DNA of 64,000 bases from Thermoplasmatales archaeon (GTDB taxonomy: Archaea > Thermoplasmatota > Thermoplasmata > Methanomassiliicoccales > Methanomethylophilaceae): positions 25,954 through 89,953 of the forward strand of contig JAAYZC010000013.1 of assembly GCA_012515075.1 (NCBI GenBank), given 5' to 3'. Made by a program: the position numbers and the translations under genes. Numbering within the stretch: position 1 is the first letter of the stretch; each line of letters starts with the position of its first letter. Under the pieces are notes generated by a model, which saw nothing but the letters and a program-made list of their open reading frames with translations, was not told where the DNA came from and did no database searches. Positions 21,459-32,175 of the stretch are shown in pieces.

Positions 21459-22972
21459 AGGTCACGGTCAACGGCAAACCCAAAGCACTCAGGTCCGGTG
21501 CCACGCTGAAGTCGGCCATATCCGGGGAGAGGTACGTCCCGGGGTCTCTGATATCCGTTCACCTGTCCACGGAGAGGATATCCAGGGAGACAAACGATTT
21601 CGAGCTCATAACATCGGCCGGGTCCATGGTGCTGCACCTTGATGACAGCGAGGACGCCAGGGTATGGAAGGAGAACCTGTCCAACATAACAGGCGTCACC
21701 GCCAGATGGGTGACGGGTAACATAGTGGCCTTCGGGTCCTTCCCCACCGGCATCGAGAAGAGCCGTGAAACGCGCATGTACCGCAGGTACGACTGCTTCT
21801 TCTCCCTCGGGGGCATGGACAACTACACCACGTACATGATGGTCGCCCGCGACGATCACCGCGCCTCGTACGGCGCGGGGCCGGGGCGCATCGGTAGGAT
21901 AACCGTGGGACGTCACATCCTGGACAGGATCCGCGAGGGATACACCATATCCCACATAAGGCCCCTGGTGTCTGAGACCAGCAGCGACAGCGTGATAGTC
22001 ACCGACGACCTCTCGTACCGTCTGGAGGAGGGGTACAGCGTGGAGACAAACATCAGGATAAAGCTGGATCCCGAATCGCCGATGACGGCGGAGCACGTGC
22101 TGGTGCTCTCCTCCAAGGGCACGATGCACATCTCTGACGCCACGGGAAGCTATGTGGCATGCTCGGACGACATGGACGTGGCAATACCGGAGGAGGGCCA
22201 CGCGGTGAGGGCGGAGGGCGCCATAACGGTCAGGCACTCCGGCGTGGGCACCGGCCGCGCTTTCATCTACAAGGAGAAGAGGCAGGTATCGGCATCCCAC
22301 AACCGTGCCGGAGAGATAGTGAACGGCAGGGCGATAATATCCGGGGCCAAGAAGGGCGACAGCGTCACCGTGGTGACGGACCCCCCCAGGGCCCTGGCAG
22401 TGGGCATGACCCAGGCGGAGGGCGGTAGGTTCCTGTCCGACGCGGGCATAAGGCAGATCAGGACCGGCGACGCGTCCGACTCGGCGGTCATCGTGGAGCA
22501 GACCCCGGAACAGACGTTGTCCGTTCTGAGCAAGGGGGAGGCGGAGACCTTCGGCGTGCCGCCCGACAGGATCTTCCGCATATCCCTGGACCGCGCCAAG
22601 GACGGCGCGAGCGTCCACTACCTAGAGAAGATCAGCGGCCTCAGCCACAAGCCCATAGGCTCGCTGAAGGTCCAGTTCTCCTATGAAGGGCTGCCGATGG
22701 TAACCTTCTACGGGGACGAGATGAGAGGCAAGTCCATATTCCCCCAGGACCCCTTCAGGAAGTGCGTGCGCGGCGACATAGGCCTGACCAACCAGGCCAG
22801 ACCCCACCACGGGCTCATAGGCATAAGGCTGGAGGACAGCAAGGAGTACGGGCCCACCGGGGAGGAGCCGTACGGCACGAACATCATCGGAAAGTTCCTG
22901 GGCGACCTGGACAGGCTCATGGACGGCCTGAAGGACGAGGACGTCATATACATAAAGGAGGAAGAGAAATGA
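21455..22972 (+). CDS. Methanogenesis marker protein 3
   Basis: [61 protein letters not shown]; position in marker cluster. Confidence 0.9.
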   Translation: MKVTVNGKPKALRSGATLKSAISGERYVPGSLISVHLSTERISRETNDFELITSAGSMVLHLDDSEDARVWKENLSNITGVTARWVTGNIVAFGSFPTGIEKSRETRMYRRYDCFFSLGGMDNYTTYMMVARDDHRASYGAGPGRIGRITVGRHILDRIREGYTISHIRPLVSETSSDSVIVTDDLSYRLEEGYSVETNIRIKLDPESPMTAEHVLVLSSKGTMHISDATGSYVACSDDMDVAIPEEGHAVRAEGAITVRHSGVGTGRAFIYKEKRQVSASHNRAGEIVNGRAIISGAKKGDSVTVVTDPPRALAVGMTQAEGGRFLSDAGIRQIRTGDASDSAVIVEQTPEQTLSVLSKGEAETFGVPPDRIFRISLDRAKDGASVHYLEKISGLSHKPIGSLKVQFSYEGLPMVTFYGDEMRGKSIFPQDPFRKCVRGDIGLTNQARPHHGLIGIRLEDSKEYGPTGEEPYGTNIIGKFLGDLDRLMDGLKDEDVIYIKEEEK

Positions 22973-23391
22973 GCGAGGACAGGGAGACGAGGCTGCTCAT
23001 GATATCGCCCGGTTCCGAGCTGACGCCGGATCAGCTGGCCCGCATGGTCCATTCCATGAGCCCCTCCGTCACGGTCAAGGAGACATGCTACGGATGTCTG
23101 GTGGAAGGGCCCCGCGAAGTCGTCAGGGAGGCCCGTGACAGAATCAGGGAGATGTACCCCAACGAGGTCTTCTCCAAGGTCAGGGCATACCCGGCGGGCG
23201 ATCCGAGGAGGTGCCGCGCACAGCACGGCACCCGTCCCGGCTTCGCTCAGCTGGAGTCGGAATGGGAATTCCTATCCAAGGTACAGCACGGGCTCGAATG
23301 CGTGGAGAGAGGAGAGGGCCCGGTGCAAATGGAAAAAGAGGAGAAGCTCCCCGTGGACAGATTCAAGAAGATATGCGAGGCGAACCGATGA
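22969..23391 (+). CDS. Methanogenesis marker protein 6
   Basis: KETCYGCLVEGP, FSKVRAYPAGDPRRCRAQHGTRPGFAQLESEW; ATGA overlap with mmp3. Confidence 0.88.
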   Translation: MSEDRETRLLMISPGSELTPDQLARMVHSMSPSVTVKETCYGCLVEGPREVVREARDRIREMYPNEVFSKVRAYPAGDPRRCRAQHGTRPGFAQLESEWEFLSKVQHGLECVERGEGPVQMEKEEKLPVDRFKKICEANR

Positions 23392-23822
23392 AGGTTTTCA
23401 TAGACCCCCCCAACAGTCTTGTTCTTTTCGACCTGGTAGAAAGATTCGGTCATGAGCCGCTCAGTTCGATGGCGGCCATCCAGGAGAGGATAGACAAGCT
23501 CGAGATAGACATGCCGCCCATGAACGTCACCATAGACGACGTCATAAAGGGGCTGAAGTACGCGGGCATCGAGGTGCCCTCCGGCGTCAGGGGAAGACTG
23601 GCGCTGTGGGGCCCCCTTATAGACGAGGCGGAGGCGGCCATAATAATGGACGACGCTCCGTTCGCATTCGGCTGCGTGGGCTGCGAACGCACGCAGTCGA
23701 TGGTGAAGTACCTCTTGAAGAGGCGCGGCATACCTGTGCTGCATGTGGAATACCCGGACACCGACGATGAGGCCAAGAACTTCGTCATACAGGCCAAGGA
23801 GTTCCTGGAGGGATTGAAGTGA
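23388..23822 (+). CDS. Methanogenesis marker protein 5
   Basis: [35 protein letters not shown]; marker cluster order. Confidence 0.88.
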   Translation: MKVFIDPPNSLVLFDLVERFGHEPLSSMAAIQERIDKLEIDMPPMNVTIDDVIKGLKYAGIEVPSGVRGRLALWGPLIDEAEAAIIMDDAPFAFGCVGCERTQSMVKYLLKRRGIPVLHVEYPDTDDEAKNFVIQAKEFLEGLK

Positions 23823-25039
23823 TAAAGATAGCCCAGTTGTCATGCGGAACCGAGTACAGCAGCGTCCAGTACGAGATAGAGAAGGCCGCCCGCAGCGTCG
23901 GAGCCAAGGTTGTGTACCCCGATGTCTCTGCGGCGGACATCAACGCCGCCGTGGAGAGGTTCGGGTTCAGGCCCAGGTCCCCGCAGCTCAAGCTGATGAT
24001 CGCCAGGGCCATCCAGCTCGCCGACGGCCTATACGATGCGGACGCGGTGTTCATAACGACGTGCTTCAGGTGCGCCGAGGGCGCCCTGGTGAGGAACGAG
24101 CTGAGAAGGTTCATACAGGAGAACACCCGGCTTCCGGTTGTAACGTACTCGTTCACCGAGAGGCTGAAGGCCTCTCAGCTCCTCACCAGGATGGAGGCCC
24201 TGGTCACGATAGTCTCCAGGAAGGAGCTCCTGGCCAGGGAGAAGCAGTCCGGGATAACCGTGGGCCTGGACTCCGGCTCCAGCACAACCAAGGCCGTGGT
24301 CATGGTAGACAACGAGATCGTGGGTAAGGACTGGACGCCTTCAGGTGACGTCATCCAGTCCGCCACCTATGTGCTGGAGAACGCGTTGGCCGAAGCGGGG
24401 ATCAAGCTGAGCGAGGTGGAGGCCATGGGCACAACCGGCTACGGGCGTTACAGCCTCGGGAAGCACTTCAAGGCCAAACTGGTCCAAGAGGAGCTGACCG
24501 TGAACTCCAAGGGGGCCGTCTGGCTCGCCGACAGGCAGCACGGGGAGGCGACGATAATAGACATAGGCGGAATGGACAACAAGGCCATCACCGTCCGTGA
24601 CGGCGTACCTGACAACTTCACCATGGGAGGGATATGCGCCGGAGCGTCGGGACGCTTCCTGGAGATGACGTCCAAGAGGCTGAAGATCGAGGTCACGGAG
24701 CTCGGAGAGCTGGCCGACAGAGGGGACTGGAGGAACGCCAAGATGAACTCCTACTGCTCCGTATTCGGTATCCAGGACCTCGTGACGTCCCTCGGGGACG
24801 GCAAGTCCTTCGAGGACGTGGCGGCTGCGGCATGCCACTCTGTGGCGGAACAGGTCTACGAGCAGCAGCTGCAGGAGATAGACGTCAGACACCCGATAAT
24901 ACAGGTCGGCGGGACATCGCTCATATCCGGTCTTGTCACCGCCGTGGGCGAGGTCCTGGGCGAGAAGCCAATAGTGCCCCCCAACTCCCAGTACATCGGC
25001 GCCGTGGGCGGGGCCCTCCTCAGCTCAGGGTTCATGTGA
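23819..25039 (+). CDS. Methanogenesis marker protein 15 (BadF/HgdC-type ASKHA ATPase)
   Basis: [49 protein letters not shown]-terminal marker domain. Confidence 0.9.
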   Translation: MIKIAQLSCGTEYSSVQYEIEKAARSVGAKVVYPDVSAADINAAVERFGFRPRSPQLKLMIARAIQLADGLYDADAVFITTCFRCAEGALVRNELRRFIQENTRLPVVTYSFTERLKASQLLTRMEALVTIVSRKELLAREKQSGITVGLDSGSSTTKAVVMVDNEIVGKDWTPSGDVIQSATYVLENALAEAGIKLSEVEAMGTTGYGRYSLGKHFKAKLVQEELTVNSKGAVWLADRQHGEATIIDIGGMDNKAITVRDGVPDNFTMGGICAGASGRFLEMTSKRLKIEVTELGELADRGDWRNAKMNSYCSVFGIQDLVTSLGDGKSFEDVAAAACHSVAEQVYEQQLQEIDVRHPIIQVGGTSLISGLVTAVGEVLGEKPIVPPNSQYIGAVGGALLSSGFM

Positions 25040-25048
25040 GGGCATGAT

Positions 25049-25621
25049 ATGAGAATGGAGGTCAGCGGTACGGATGAGTGGGGGAGCGAGGCCTACAGGA
25101 AGCTGTTCGAGGACATAATGAGCGACATAGGAAAATCCTCGCTCATCGACACGGCGGTTCTGGTCCTGAGAGCGGAGATACCTTTCTTCGTGTTCTCCGT
25201 GAAGCTGAGGGCGGAACCGTCCAGCAGGACCGTGTCCGACGTGGCCAGCCTCAGACAGGAGGGCAGCACCGTGCACCTGTCGATAACCGACGAGAAGTAT
25301 GCACCGGAGATACTGGCCCAGCTCTGGAAGAGATACGGCAGGGGCAGCGTGGTCCAGCAGACCCGCTTCGACCTCGATGCGGAGAACGCGGAGAGGGAGG
25401 AGGTCGGATCCCTGGTGGTGTCGTCGGGTGACGAGTTCATGCAGGAGATCATAGGGGCCGTCTGGAGGATAATGCCCGAGGGGATCAAGGCCAGGCACAG
25501 CTTCTCGAACGGCGACACCATGACGATAATGGCCACAGAGGAGATAATCCAGCCTTACATGATGGAGGAGGCCCTGAAGATACACAGGGCCCTTCTGGAG
25601 AGGGAGGCATCCGATGTTTGA
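25049..25621 (+). CDS. Methanogenesis marker protein 17
   Basis: Cluster position between mmp15 and mmp7; FEDIMSDIGKSSLIDTAVLVLRAEIPFFVFSV. Confidence 0.85.
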   Translation: MRMEVSGTDEWGSEAYRKLFEDIMSDIGKSSLIDTAVLVLRAEIPFFVFSVKLRAEPSSRTVSDVASLRQEGSTVHLSITDEKYAPEILAQLWKRYGRGSVVQQTRFDLDAENAEREEVGSLVVSSGDEFMQEIIGAVWRIMPEGIKARHSFSNGDTMTIMATEEIIQPYMMEEALKIHRALLEREASDV

Positions 25622-26546
25622 GGTCATGATGTACGACGGCGGGGTCTACCGCTCCGATGAGCTGTTCGAGATGATAGAGGATGTAGGCGGCGTGGTGCTC
25701 AACAAGAACAGGAGCGCCCAGATGCTGATAGTGACCATGTCCATACCCGGAGAGGACAAGGCCGCCGTGAAGAAGCTCTGCGAAGCCATAGGGGGCACCG
25801 TCAAGTCCGTACCCCTGGCGGGGACGGAGATAGCCGTGGTCGGCCCCACCCTGGGCCGCCACCACATGCCCCATCCGATATGCGACATAGCCGAGGAGCT
25901 CAGAAGGTACGGCGCCATAACGGTGGTCATGGGCCTGGCCAGGGGGAGGGGCAAGGCGACGTCCCAGATATCCATGAAGGAGAGGGAGATCATCGAGGAG
26001 TACGATGCGGCCATCTTCATGATGGGGAACTTCAAGTCCTGCATCGAGGCCAAAACGGACATAATCAAGGACATACGGACCCCCCTGATGCTGGTCACCG
26101 GACCAATGCCGGAGGGCCTGGAGGACACCTGCGAGGCCATAATCCCCGGCGTCGGACGCAAGACCGAGAGGATGAGGCTGCCCCCGGAGAGGACGAAGCT
26201 GGACGAGATCGCCGACAGGATGGACGAGATTCTGAGGGAGAAGAGGAGGACCATCGAAGAGGACCCCCTGTTCGTGCACCCCGCCGAGGTCAAGCAGCTG
26301 CTGGAGGATTACGAGCCGATAGACATGAGTCTGAGGCCGGCGCCCATCGTACTGCACCTGGACGGTCTCAGGGTCAAGATACCCATGAAGGAGCACTACG
26401 AGGACCTCTACAACGTGGAGGTGTACGGACGGAAACTTGGCGAGGTGGCCAGCATATCCGAGTCCAAGATAAACGACAGCAGCACGCTGATACGCATAAA
26501 GACCCGTTCCCAGGTGGAGGACGAGGACAGGCAGAAAAAGGCATGA
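25614..26546 (+). CDS. Methanogenesis marker protein 7
   Basis: VVGPTLGRHHMPHPICDIAEELRRYGAITVVMGLARGRGK. Confidence 0.88.
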   Translation: MFEVMMYDGGVYRSDELFEMIEDVGGVVLNKNRSAQMLIVTMSIPGEDKAAVKKLCEAIGGTVKSVPLAGTEIAVVGPTLGRHHMPHPICDIAEELRRYGAITVVMGLARGRGKATSQISMKEREIIEEYDAAIFMMGNFKSCIEAKTDIIKDIRTPLMLVTGPMPEGLEDTCEAIIPGVGRKTERMRLPPERTKLDEIADRMDEILREKRRTIEEDPLFVHPAEVKQLLEDYEPIDMSLRPAPIVLHLDGLRVKIPMKEHYEDLYNVEVYGRKLGEVASISESKINDSSTLIRIKTRSQVEDEDRQKKA

Positions 26547-27085
26547 TACGCAAGGGCACCTACATTCTTAGGATGGGGTTCGACGAGGACCTGGAAGTCG
26601 CCGTCGGTTCCCTCGGGACGTGCCGTCTACCTGCCGGGGATTACTGTTACGTGGGCAGCGCCATGGGAGGTCTGGATCAGAGGATATCGAGGCACATGGC
26701 CCCCGACAAGCGCCTGCGCTGGCATATCGACCGTCTAACTACAGTCGCGGACCGGGTGGAGGCCTTCGAATCCGAGGGATCGGTCAATCCCGAGTGCTCC
26801 CTCGCGGCCGCCCTGCTGCGTCTCGGAGCCGTTCCCTCGGTGAAGGGTTTCGGGTGCTCGGACTGCGGATGCCGCACGCATCTGTTCATGGTCGGCGAGG
26901 GAATCCTGGAAGAGGCCGTCCGAACATTGGGTCTGAAGAGGTTCCAGGACCGCCAGGGACTTCCCGGGGAAGGTTCCAGCGCCCTCCTAGAACATAATCC
27001 TTATAACACATCACCCTATTTACACGCTGATCGAAGTCACACTTTAAAGTGGAGGACGCTAAATGAAATCCAACGGGGAAGATAA
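26543..27085 (+). CDS. DUF123 / GIY-YIG-like nuclease
   Basis: GTYILRM, LPAGDYCYVGSAMGGLDQRISRHM, LRWHIDRLT, GFGCSDCGCRTHLF. Confidence 0.85.
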   Translation: MIRKGTYILRMGFDEDLEVAVGSLGTCRLPAGDYCYVGSAMGGLDQRISRHMAPDKRLRWHIDRLTTVADRVEAFESEGSVNPECSLAAALLRLGAVPSVKGFGCSDCGCRTHLFMVGEGILEEAVRTLGLKRFQDRQGLPGEGSSALLEHNPYNTSPYLHADRSHTLKWRTLNEIQRGR

Positions 27086-28670
27086 CTTATCGCGCGAGGT
27101 AACGCCCGAAATCGTTCAGGCGATCGAGGCTATTGTCGGCAAAGAGAACGTAAACACGAGCGACATGGACAGGATGCTTTACAGTCACGACCTCGCTCCC
27201 CTTCCCAAGGAGGCCGGCATGGCCTTCAAGAACGTTCCTGACGTGGTCGTCAGACCCAAGAACGGCGCGGAGATATCCAAGATCGTCTCCCTCGCGTACA
27301 GGTCCGGAGTGGCCGTAGTCCCGAGGGGGAATGCCACATGGGGGCTCGGCGGATGCATGCCCACCTGCGGCGGCATACTCCTCGACATGACCTCCAAGAT
27401 GAACGAGATCCTCGAGATCGACACCGAGGGAATGTTCGTGAAGGTCCAGGCGGGTTGCACGTGGAAGAAGCTACTGGACGAGTGCATGAAGAAGGGATAC
27501 ATCATCGGTTCGTACCCCTCCAGCTTCCCGTCCGGGACCATAGGCGCATGGATATCCACCAACGGGATGGGCATCGGCAGCTACAAGTACGGGTCCGCCA
27601 AGGACAACGTCCTCAACATGGAGGTCATAACCTCCGACGGCACAATCCTCGAGACGGGTTACGACCACATCGGCAGCTACATGTCCGGATACAACCTCAA
27701 TCAGCTGTTCGCAGGTGCCGAGGGGACCCTCGGCATAATCTCCACGGTCACCTTCAGGATCTACCCCATGGGCGTCATAAAGCCCACCGCATACGAGTTC
27801 GAGGACCTCAGGGACCTGGCAGGCCCCATAGAGAAGATCGTCCAGCACCCCAGTGTCAAGCCCCTGCACATCGCGTACTCCGATTACCTCCACTTCGCCA
27901 ACCAGAAGAAGGCAGGCATCGACGCGCCCGACGTCAAGAACATGCTCCTGGTGACCTTCCAGGGAGAGGAGGAGTTCGTCGCTCTGGAGGAGAAGGCCGT
28001 CGACGCAATCGTCGCGGAGTTCGGAGGAAGGAAGATCTCCGACGAGATAGCCGCCCACGAGTGGGAGGAGAGATGCTACGAATTCAGGGCCAGGAGGGTC
28101 GGTGTCGGGGAGATCCCTGCGGAGGTCATCACCCCGGTCAAGCACTTCGCCCCCTTCATAGACGAGTGCTACAAGGGTTTCGAGGTCATGAAGATGGAGG
28201 CCGGAGGTGTCATCGGAGTGGTCGTGGACCGCAGCACCGTCCTGTACATGCCCTACTACTTCAAGGATGACGAGTCCCTGCTTGGCATGACAGCGTTCGC
28301 CTTCAACTTCTATCTCGGCGACAGGGCGATGAAGTACGGCGGAAGGACCACCGGGCTCGGGGTCTTCTTCGCATGGAATCTGGACAACATACACGACGCC
28401 TGCACCGTCAACTTCATGAGGGAGCTCAAGACCTATCTCGACCCCAATGATGTCATAAACCCGGGGCACGTCGTCTGCGGCAAGACCAGGTTCGGCATAG
28501 ACCTCAGCAACCAGATAATGGGCCTCGGCAGCAGCCTCATACAGAACGTCAAGAAGCTCCTTCCTGAGAACACGACCTTCGCCGACAACAAGGCGAGGTT
28601 CAGATACGACGATCTGGAGCACAGGAAGGCCGAGGACAGGTTCCACGAGCTCGGGAAAGGAACCGAGTGA
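27063..28670 (+). CDS. FAD-binding oxidase (GlcD/D-lactate dehydrogenase family)
   Basis: VVVPRGNATWGLGGCMPTCGGILLDM, SFPSGTIGAWISTNGMGIGSYKYG, LDPNDVINPGHV. Confidence 0.88.
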   Translation: MKSNGEDNLSREVTPEIVQAIEAIVGKENVNTSDMDRMLYSHDLAPLPKEAGMAFKNVPDVVVRPKNGAEISKIVSLAYRSGVAVVPRGNATWGLGGCMPTCGGILLDMTSKMNEILEIDTEGMFVKVQAGCTWKKLLDECMKKGYIIGSYPSSFPSGTIGAWISTNGMGIGSYKYGSAKDNVLNMEVITSDGTILETGYDHIGSYMSGYNLNQLFAGAEGTLGIISTVTFRIYPMGVIKPTAYEFEDLRDLAGPIEKIVQHPSVKPLHIAYSDYLHFANQKKAGIDAPDVKNMLLVTFQGEEEFVALEEKAVDAIVAEFGGRKISDEIAAHEWEERCYEFRARRVGVGEIPAEVITPVKHFAPFIDECYKGFEVMKMEAGGVIGVVVDRSTVLYMPYYFKDDESLLGMTAFAFNFYLGDRAMKYGGRTTGLGVFFAWNLDNIHDACTVNFMRELKTYLDPNDVINPGHVVCGKTRFGIDLSNQIMGLGSSLIQNVKKLLPENTTFADNKARFRYDDLEHRKAEDRFHELGKGTE

Positions 28671-28867
28671 GCAGGCCCCGCCGCGGACGTTTCACGAAAC
28701 CATTTACACTTACCCTTATTCTCCGTCATATTGTTCTTCGTCACGGGTCGCCCTGCATCCCGTGGATTCCTGCGAAGGCGCGCGGAGGTCAGACCCGTGG
28801 GCTTTTCGGGTGAAATATGAAAAAGTAAGGGGCGGCCGTTCCGCCGGCCGCGTTTTTAAATCCTGTA

Positions 28868-30046
28868 TCAGGCAGCGGGCTCTTCGTTCTTTATGAAGTC
28901 CGGATCGTCATCCATTATGATGTCCATCTTCCCACGCGTGAACCTGGCCAGCAGGCCGATCGCCGCGCCCGCGACGAGGGTTATTCCCACGACGCATGCC
29001 GCGAAGAACAGGTTGGTGAATGTACCCAGTATCACACATGACAATATCACTCCGACCCAGCCTCCCATTCCGTGCAGGTTGTGGACGCCCATGACGTCAA
29101 GGACGCCTATCATCTTGCACAGGCGGGGCTGCAGGTAGATGAAGCAGAGGGCGGACACCGCACCGGCTATTAGACCGACAAGCAGAGCTCCCCACGGATC
29201 CACTATCAGCATGGTCGCGCCTATGGCCACGGGACCTGCCAACAGAGCATAGGTGTAGGTGAGGGGATTTACCTTCTTCTCCACGATCATGCAAACCGCA
29301 TAAGCCGAGATCACGGATCCGATGCCGGCCATGAAGCAGGTGAGGGTTCCCAGCTGCACATCTGCCGAGTCGGTAAGGCCCGCGGTAACGAAGGACGGCC
29401 ACAGCATCCACAGGAGCATGGAGGCCAGCCACACGAATGTCACGCTGTGCGTTGTCGTGTGCATGGGCTCATCGAAGGCACGTTTGTCCCTTATGGCCAT
29501 GGCGACTCCGAGACCGAAGTATGCCGCGCACATGTGGACCAGGATGGATCCTCCGGGATCCGCGGCAGCGGCGCCTATTATGTCGGGGTTGGCCATGAAC
29601 CACTCCACGAAAGCATACACGGGGGCGAACAGCAGACCCACCATCAGATATTGCCAGGATTTGACAGTACCCAGGAACACACCTATGGCTATCACCAGCG
29701 TGATGGAGCATATGACGGCCCTCACCATCATGGCCTGGGTTATGATCTCCTCTCCGAAGACGAACTGCTGTATCGCAAGGTATGCGATATAGCTTCCCGC
29801 CGCGGACAGGAGAACCGCCAGGGCCACGCCCCACTCGTATTTCTTTATGAACATCATAAGGAAGGCCACAAGCATCAGCATGAACCATATGTCCAGATTC
29901 TTGCCGAACAGAGCGCTGGCAGTCTGCCCTATGTCTCCCGTGTCAGCGGCCAGAACGTCTGCGGGCATCGTTGTTAGGACGACGCCCGCCAATACGACCA
30001 GACTCAGGATTACCAGTATCCTTTGAACAGTATTCATTTGAACCAC
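28868..30046 (-). CDS. Ammonium transporter of the Amt/Rh superfamily, Rh-like
   Basis: About 11 TM segments; FVWLASMLLWMLWPSF and VMGVHNLHGMGGWVGV resemble Rh proteins more than classical Amt. Confidence 0.8.
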   Translation of the reverse strand: MVQMNTVQRILVILSLVVLAGVVLTTMPADVLAADTGDIGQTASALFGKNLDIWFMLMLVAFLMMFIKKYEWGVALAVLLSAAGSYIAYLAIQQFVFGEEIITQAMMVRAVICSITLVIAIGVFLGTVKSWQYLMVGLLFAPVYAFVEWFMANPDIIGAAAADPGGSILVHMCAAYFGLGVAMAIRDKRAFDEPMHTTTHSVTFVWLASMLLWMLWPSFVTAGLTDSADVQLGTLTCFMAGIGSVISAYAVCMIVEKKVNPLTYTYALLAGPVAIGATMLIVDPWGALLVGLIAGAVSALCFIYLQPRLCKMIGVLDVMGVHNLHGMGGWVGVILSCVILGTFTNLFFAACVVGITLVAGAAIGLLARFTRGKMDIIMDDDPDFIKNEEPAA

Positions 30047-30099
30047 CTTCAGAAAGAGAAATTAAAGGGTTTAGGTGGTATCAGACACGTAGGGTCGCC

Positions 30100-31485
30100 T
30101 CAGTGTTTGATATCGAGACCGAGGTCCCTGAGCTTCTTGACCGCTCCGTCGTAGACCTGAAGGTACTCCGCGGTCGGCTTGACGGTGAGAACGTCGTAAC
30201 ACTCGCGGAAGGTCTTTCCTGCAGGGGCGTTGGCGTAGTTCTTCTCATAGCCGCTGACGAGTTTCTCGAGGATCTCGTTGACATCGGAGACCTTCATTCC
30301 GGCTGTGGCGATAGCCGCCTCACCCATTATGCGGGCCTCCATTCCGGTGGTCTTGTCCTGCACGACACCCTTGGCGGCCGCGGATCCGGACAGGAGCTCC
30401 CTTCCGGAGGCGGTGTCGCTCATTGCCTGCGCGGCGGTCTCGAGGAGACACATCTCCGTGCAGGGTCCGGCCGTGGGGTAGTACTGGTTGGCCAGGAGCA
30501 GGTCGGTGTTGGCGTCGATGGCCGCCGCGGTGTGGGCGGCGATCTGCAGGGTCTCTCTGGATGTGGTTATCCCCCACCTGATGTGGATGGGTCCGTCCAG
30601 GTGGAAGTTGCCGCTGAACAGGGCGAACGATGCCAGATGGGTGGCGACGTCGCATATGGCGGTCTCCTCCACTCCGCCGCAGTATCCTCCGAAGATGGGC
30701 ATCTGCTCGATCATTATCATGTCACCGTTGGTTATCCATCCGGAGAGCATGTTGAGACCGGTCATGTCGATCTTCAGCTCGTTGAGCTGGGAGCACTCGT
30801 GTGCCTCCCAGGGCTTCTGTCCGGCGTACTGCATGTCGGCCGCGAGCCTTCCCGCTGCGGACAGCGGGGTCTCGGGTCCCTATATGCCGAGTCCGGGGCG
30901 ACCGGCCCTGATCCTGGCCTCCTTCACCGCCCTGAGCTCGGCCATGGTGGCCTTTATCTCGTAAGGGGTGTTGGTGGTCGCAGGGTGGCCCTCTACGGTC
31001 GCCATGACACCGTTCACGATGTGGTCGACGACTCCCTCCTGAGCGTAGCTCTGCATGACCTGGATGAATATGTCCTCGGAGACCGGTGCTCCGGTGGGTC
31101 CGCCCTGGATGATGGGCTTGACCGAGCTGTTGCCGCGCCTGGGGTAGAAGTAAGCACTGTCCCTACCCTCCCCGAGTTTCAGCTTCTTGGGGGTCTTCTT
31201 TATCCCCTCCCAGACTTCCTCCTCGGTCACGAACATGACGCGCTTGTTATCGCTGTTGTAGAATCCTGTCTTAACGAGCATCTCGAGACCGGCGTTGAAC
31301 AGGTTGTTCATGGTCTCCTTATCCTCGGGGACGATCTTCTTGCCGAAATCGAGCTTGTATTTTTCCTTCAGCTCGGTGGCGTTTCCGGGAATGATGGAGT
31401 AGTCCCACTCTGCCTCATCGACCTTCTTCCCCTTGGCGAAGCGGTCGTATACATCCCAGATGTTCAATGCTCTTTCTGCAGCCAT
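30100..31485 (-). CDS. mtbB: Dimethylamine methyltransferase MtbB (copy 1) with in-frame amber (Pyl) at 30880..30882
   Basis: Two adjacent ORFs join through a single TAG in PGLGI-TAG-GPETPLSAAGRLA; homology continues in the same frame (ECSQLNELKIDMTGLNML). Confidence 0.94.
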
Positions 31486-31487
31486 TT

Positions 31488-32126
31488 TTACACCTTCATC
31501 AGTCTGTTGACCAGTTCGATGATCTCCGCGCCGTTCTCGGAGTATCCGCTTGCGCCTATCTTGTCGCACCACTCCTGCGTGCAGGGTGCGCCGCCGAATA
31601 TGGTCTTGTAGGGCGCTTTGACCTCTTTCACGGCCTCCACCACCTCTGCCTGCACCTGAAGCGTCGTTGTCATGAGTGCGGAGCCTCCGATGATATCTGC
31701 TTTGTTGGTATCGGCCGACGCCATGAATTCGTCGGGGGACACATCAGGTCCGAGGTCGATGACGTTGTAGCCCGCACCGCGGAGCATGGCACAGCAGACG
31801 TTCTTTCCGATTTCGTGTATGTCCCCCTGGACGGTACCCATTATAACGGTTCCACGCATGGACTGGTTGCCTGCCTGGAGAACGGGCGCAAGTATCTTGA
31901 GTGCTGCCTCCATGCTCTTCGATGCGGCGATTACCTGGGGGAGATAGATCTCTGCCTTGTCGAACTTCTCTCCGATGACCTCCATCCCTGCCCCGAGTCC
32001 CTTCTCGATGATCTCTTTGGGGTCGAGTTTCGCATCCAGCGCCGCTTTGGTGGCACTCTCAGCGAGCTTTATGTTCCAAGTCTCGACCGAGGTTTTGAGA
32101 TCTTTAAGTATTTCCTCTTTGCTCAT
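31488..32126 (-). CDS. mtbC: Dimethylamine corrinoid protein MtbC
   Basis: GDIHEIGKNVCCAMLRGAGY; 2 nt from mtbB start; SD-like GGAGGAAGAAGAAATG. Confidence 0.92.
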   Translation of the reverse strand: MSKEEILKDLKTSVETWNIKLAESATKAALDAKLDPKEIIEKGLGAGMEVIGEKFDKAEIYLPQVIAASKSMEAALKILAPVLQAGNQSMRGTVIMGTVQGDIHEIGKNVCCAMLRGAGYNVIDLGPDVSPDEFMASADTNKADIIGGSALMTTTLQVQAEVVEAVKEVKAPYKTIFGGAPCTQEWCDKIGASGYSENGAEIIELVNRLMKV

Positions 32127-32155
32127 TTCTTCTTCCTCCTTTATCAGAGCCCTGC

Positions 32156-32175
32156 CCTCCCGGCACCCCGGGAGG
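32156..32175 (-). promoter_or_regulatory. GC-rich perfect hairpin in mtbC leader
   Basis: CCTCCCGG-CACC-CCGGGAGG, 30 nt upstream of the mtbC start on the minus strand. Confidence 0.45.

Noticed and set aside
30100-31485. mtbB copy 1 as a disrupted pseudogene
   Set aside because: Single amber at the equivalent site in both copies, intact frame on both sides, and a full Pyl system in the window
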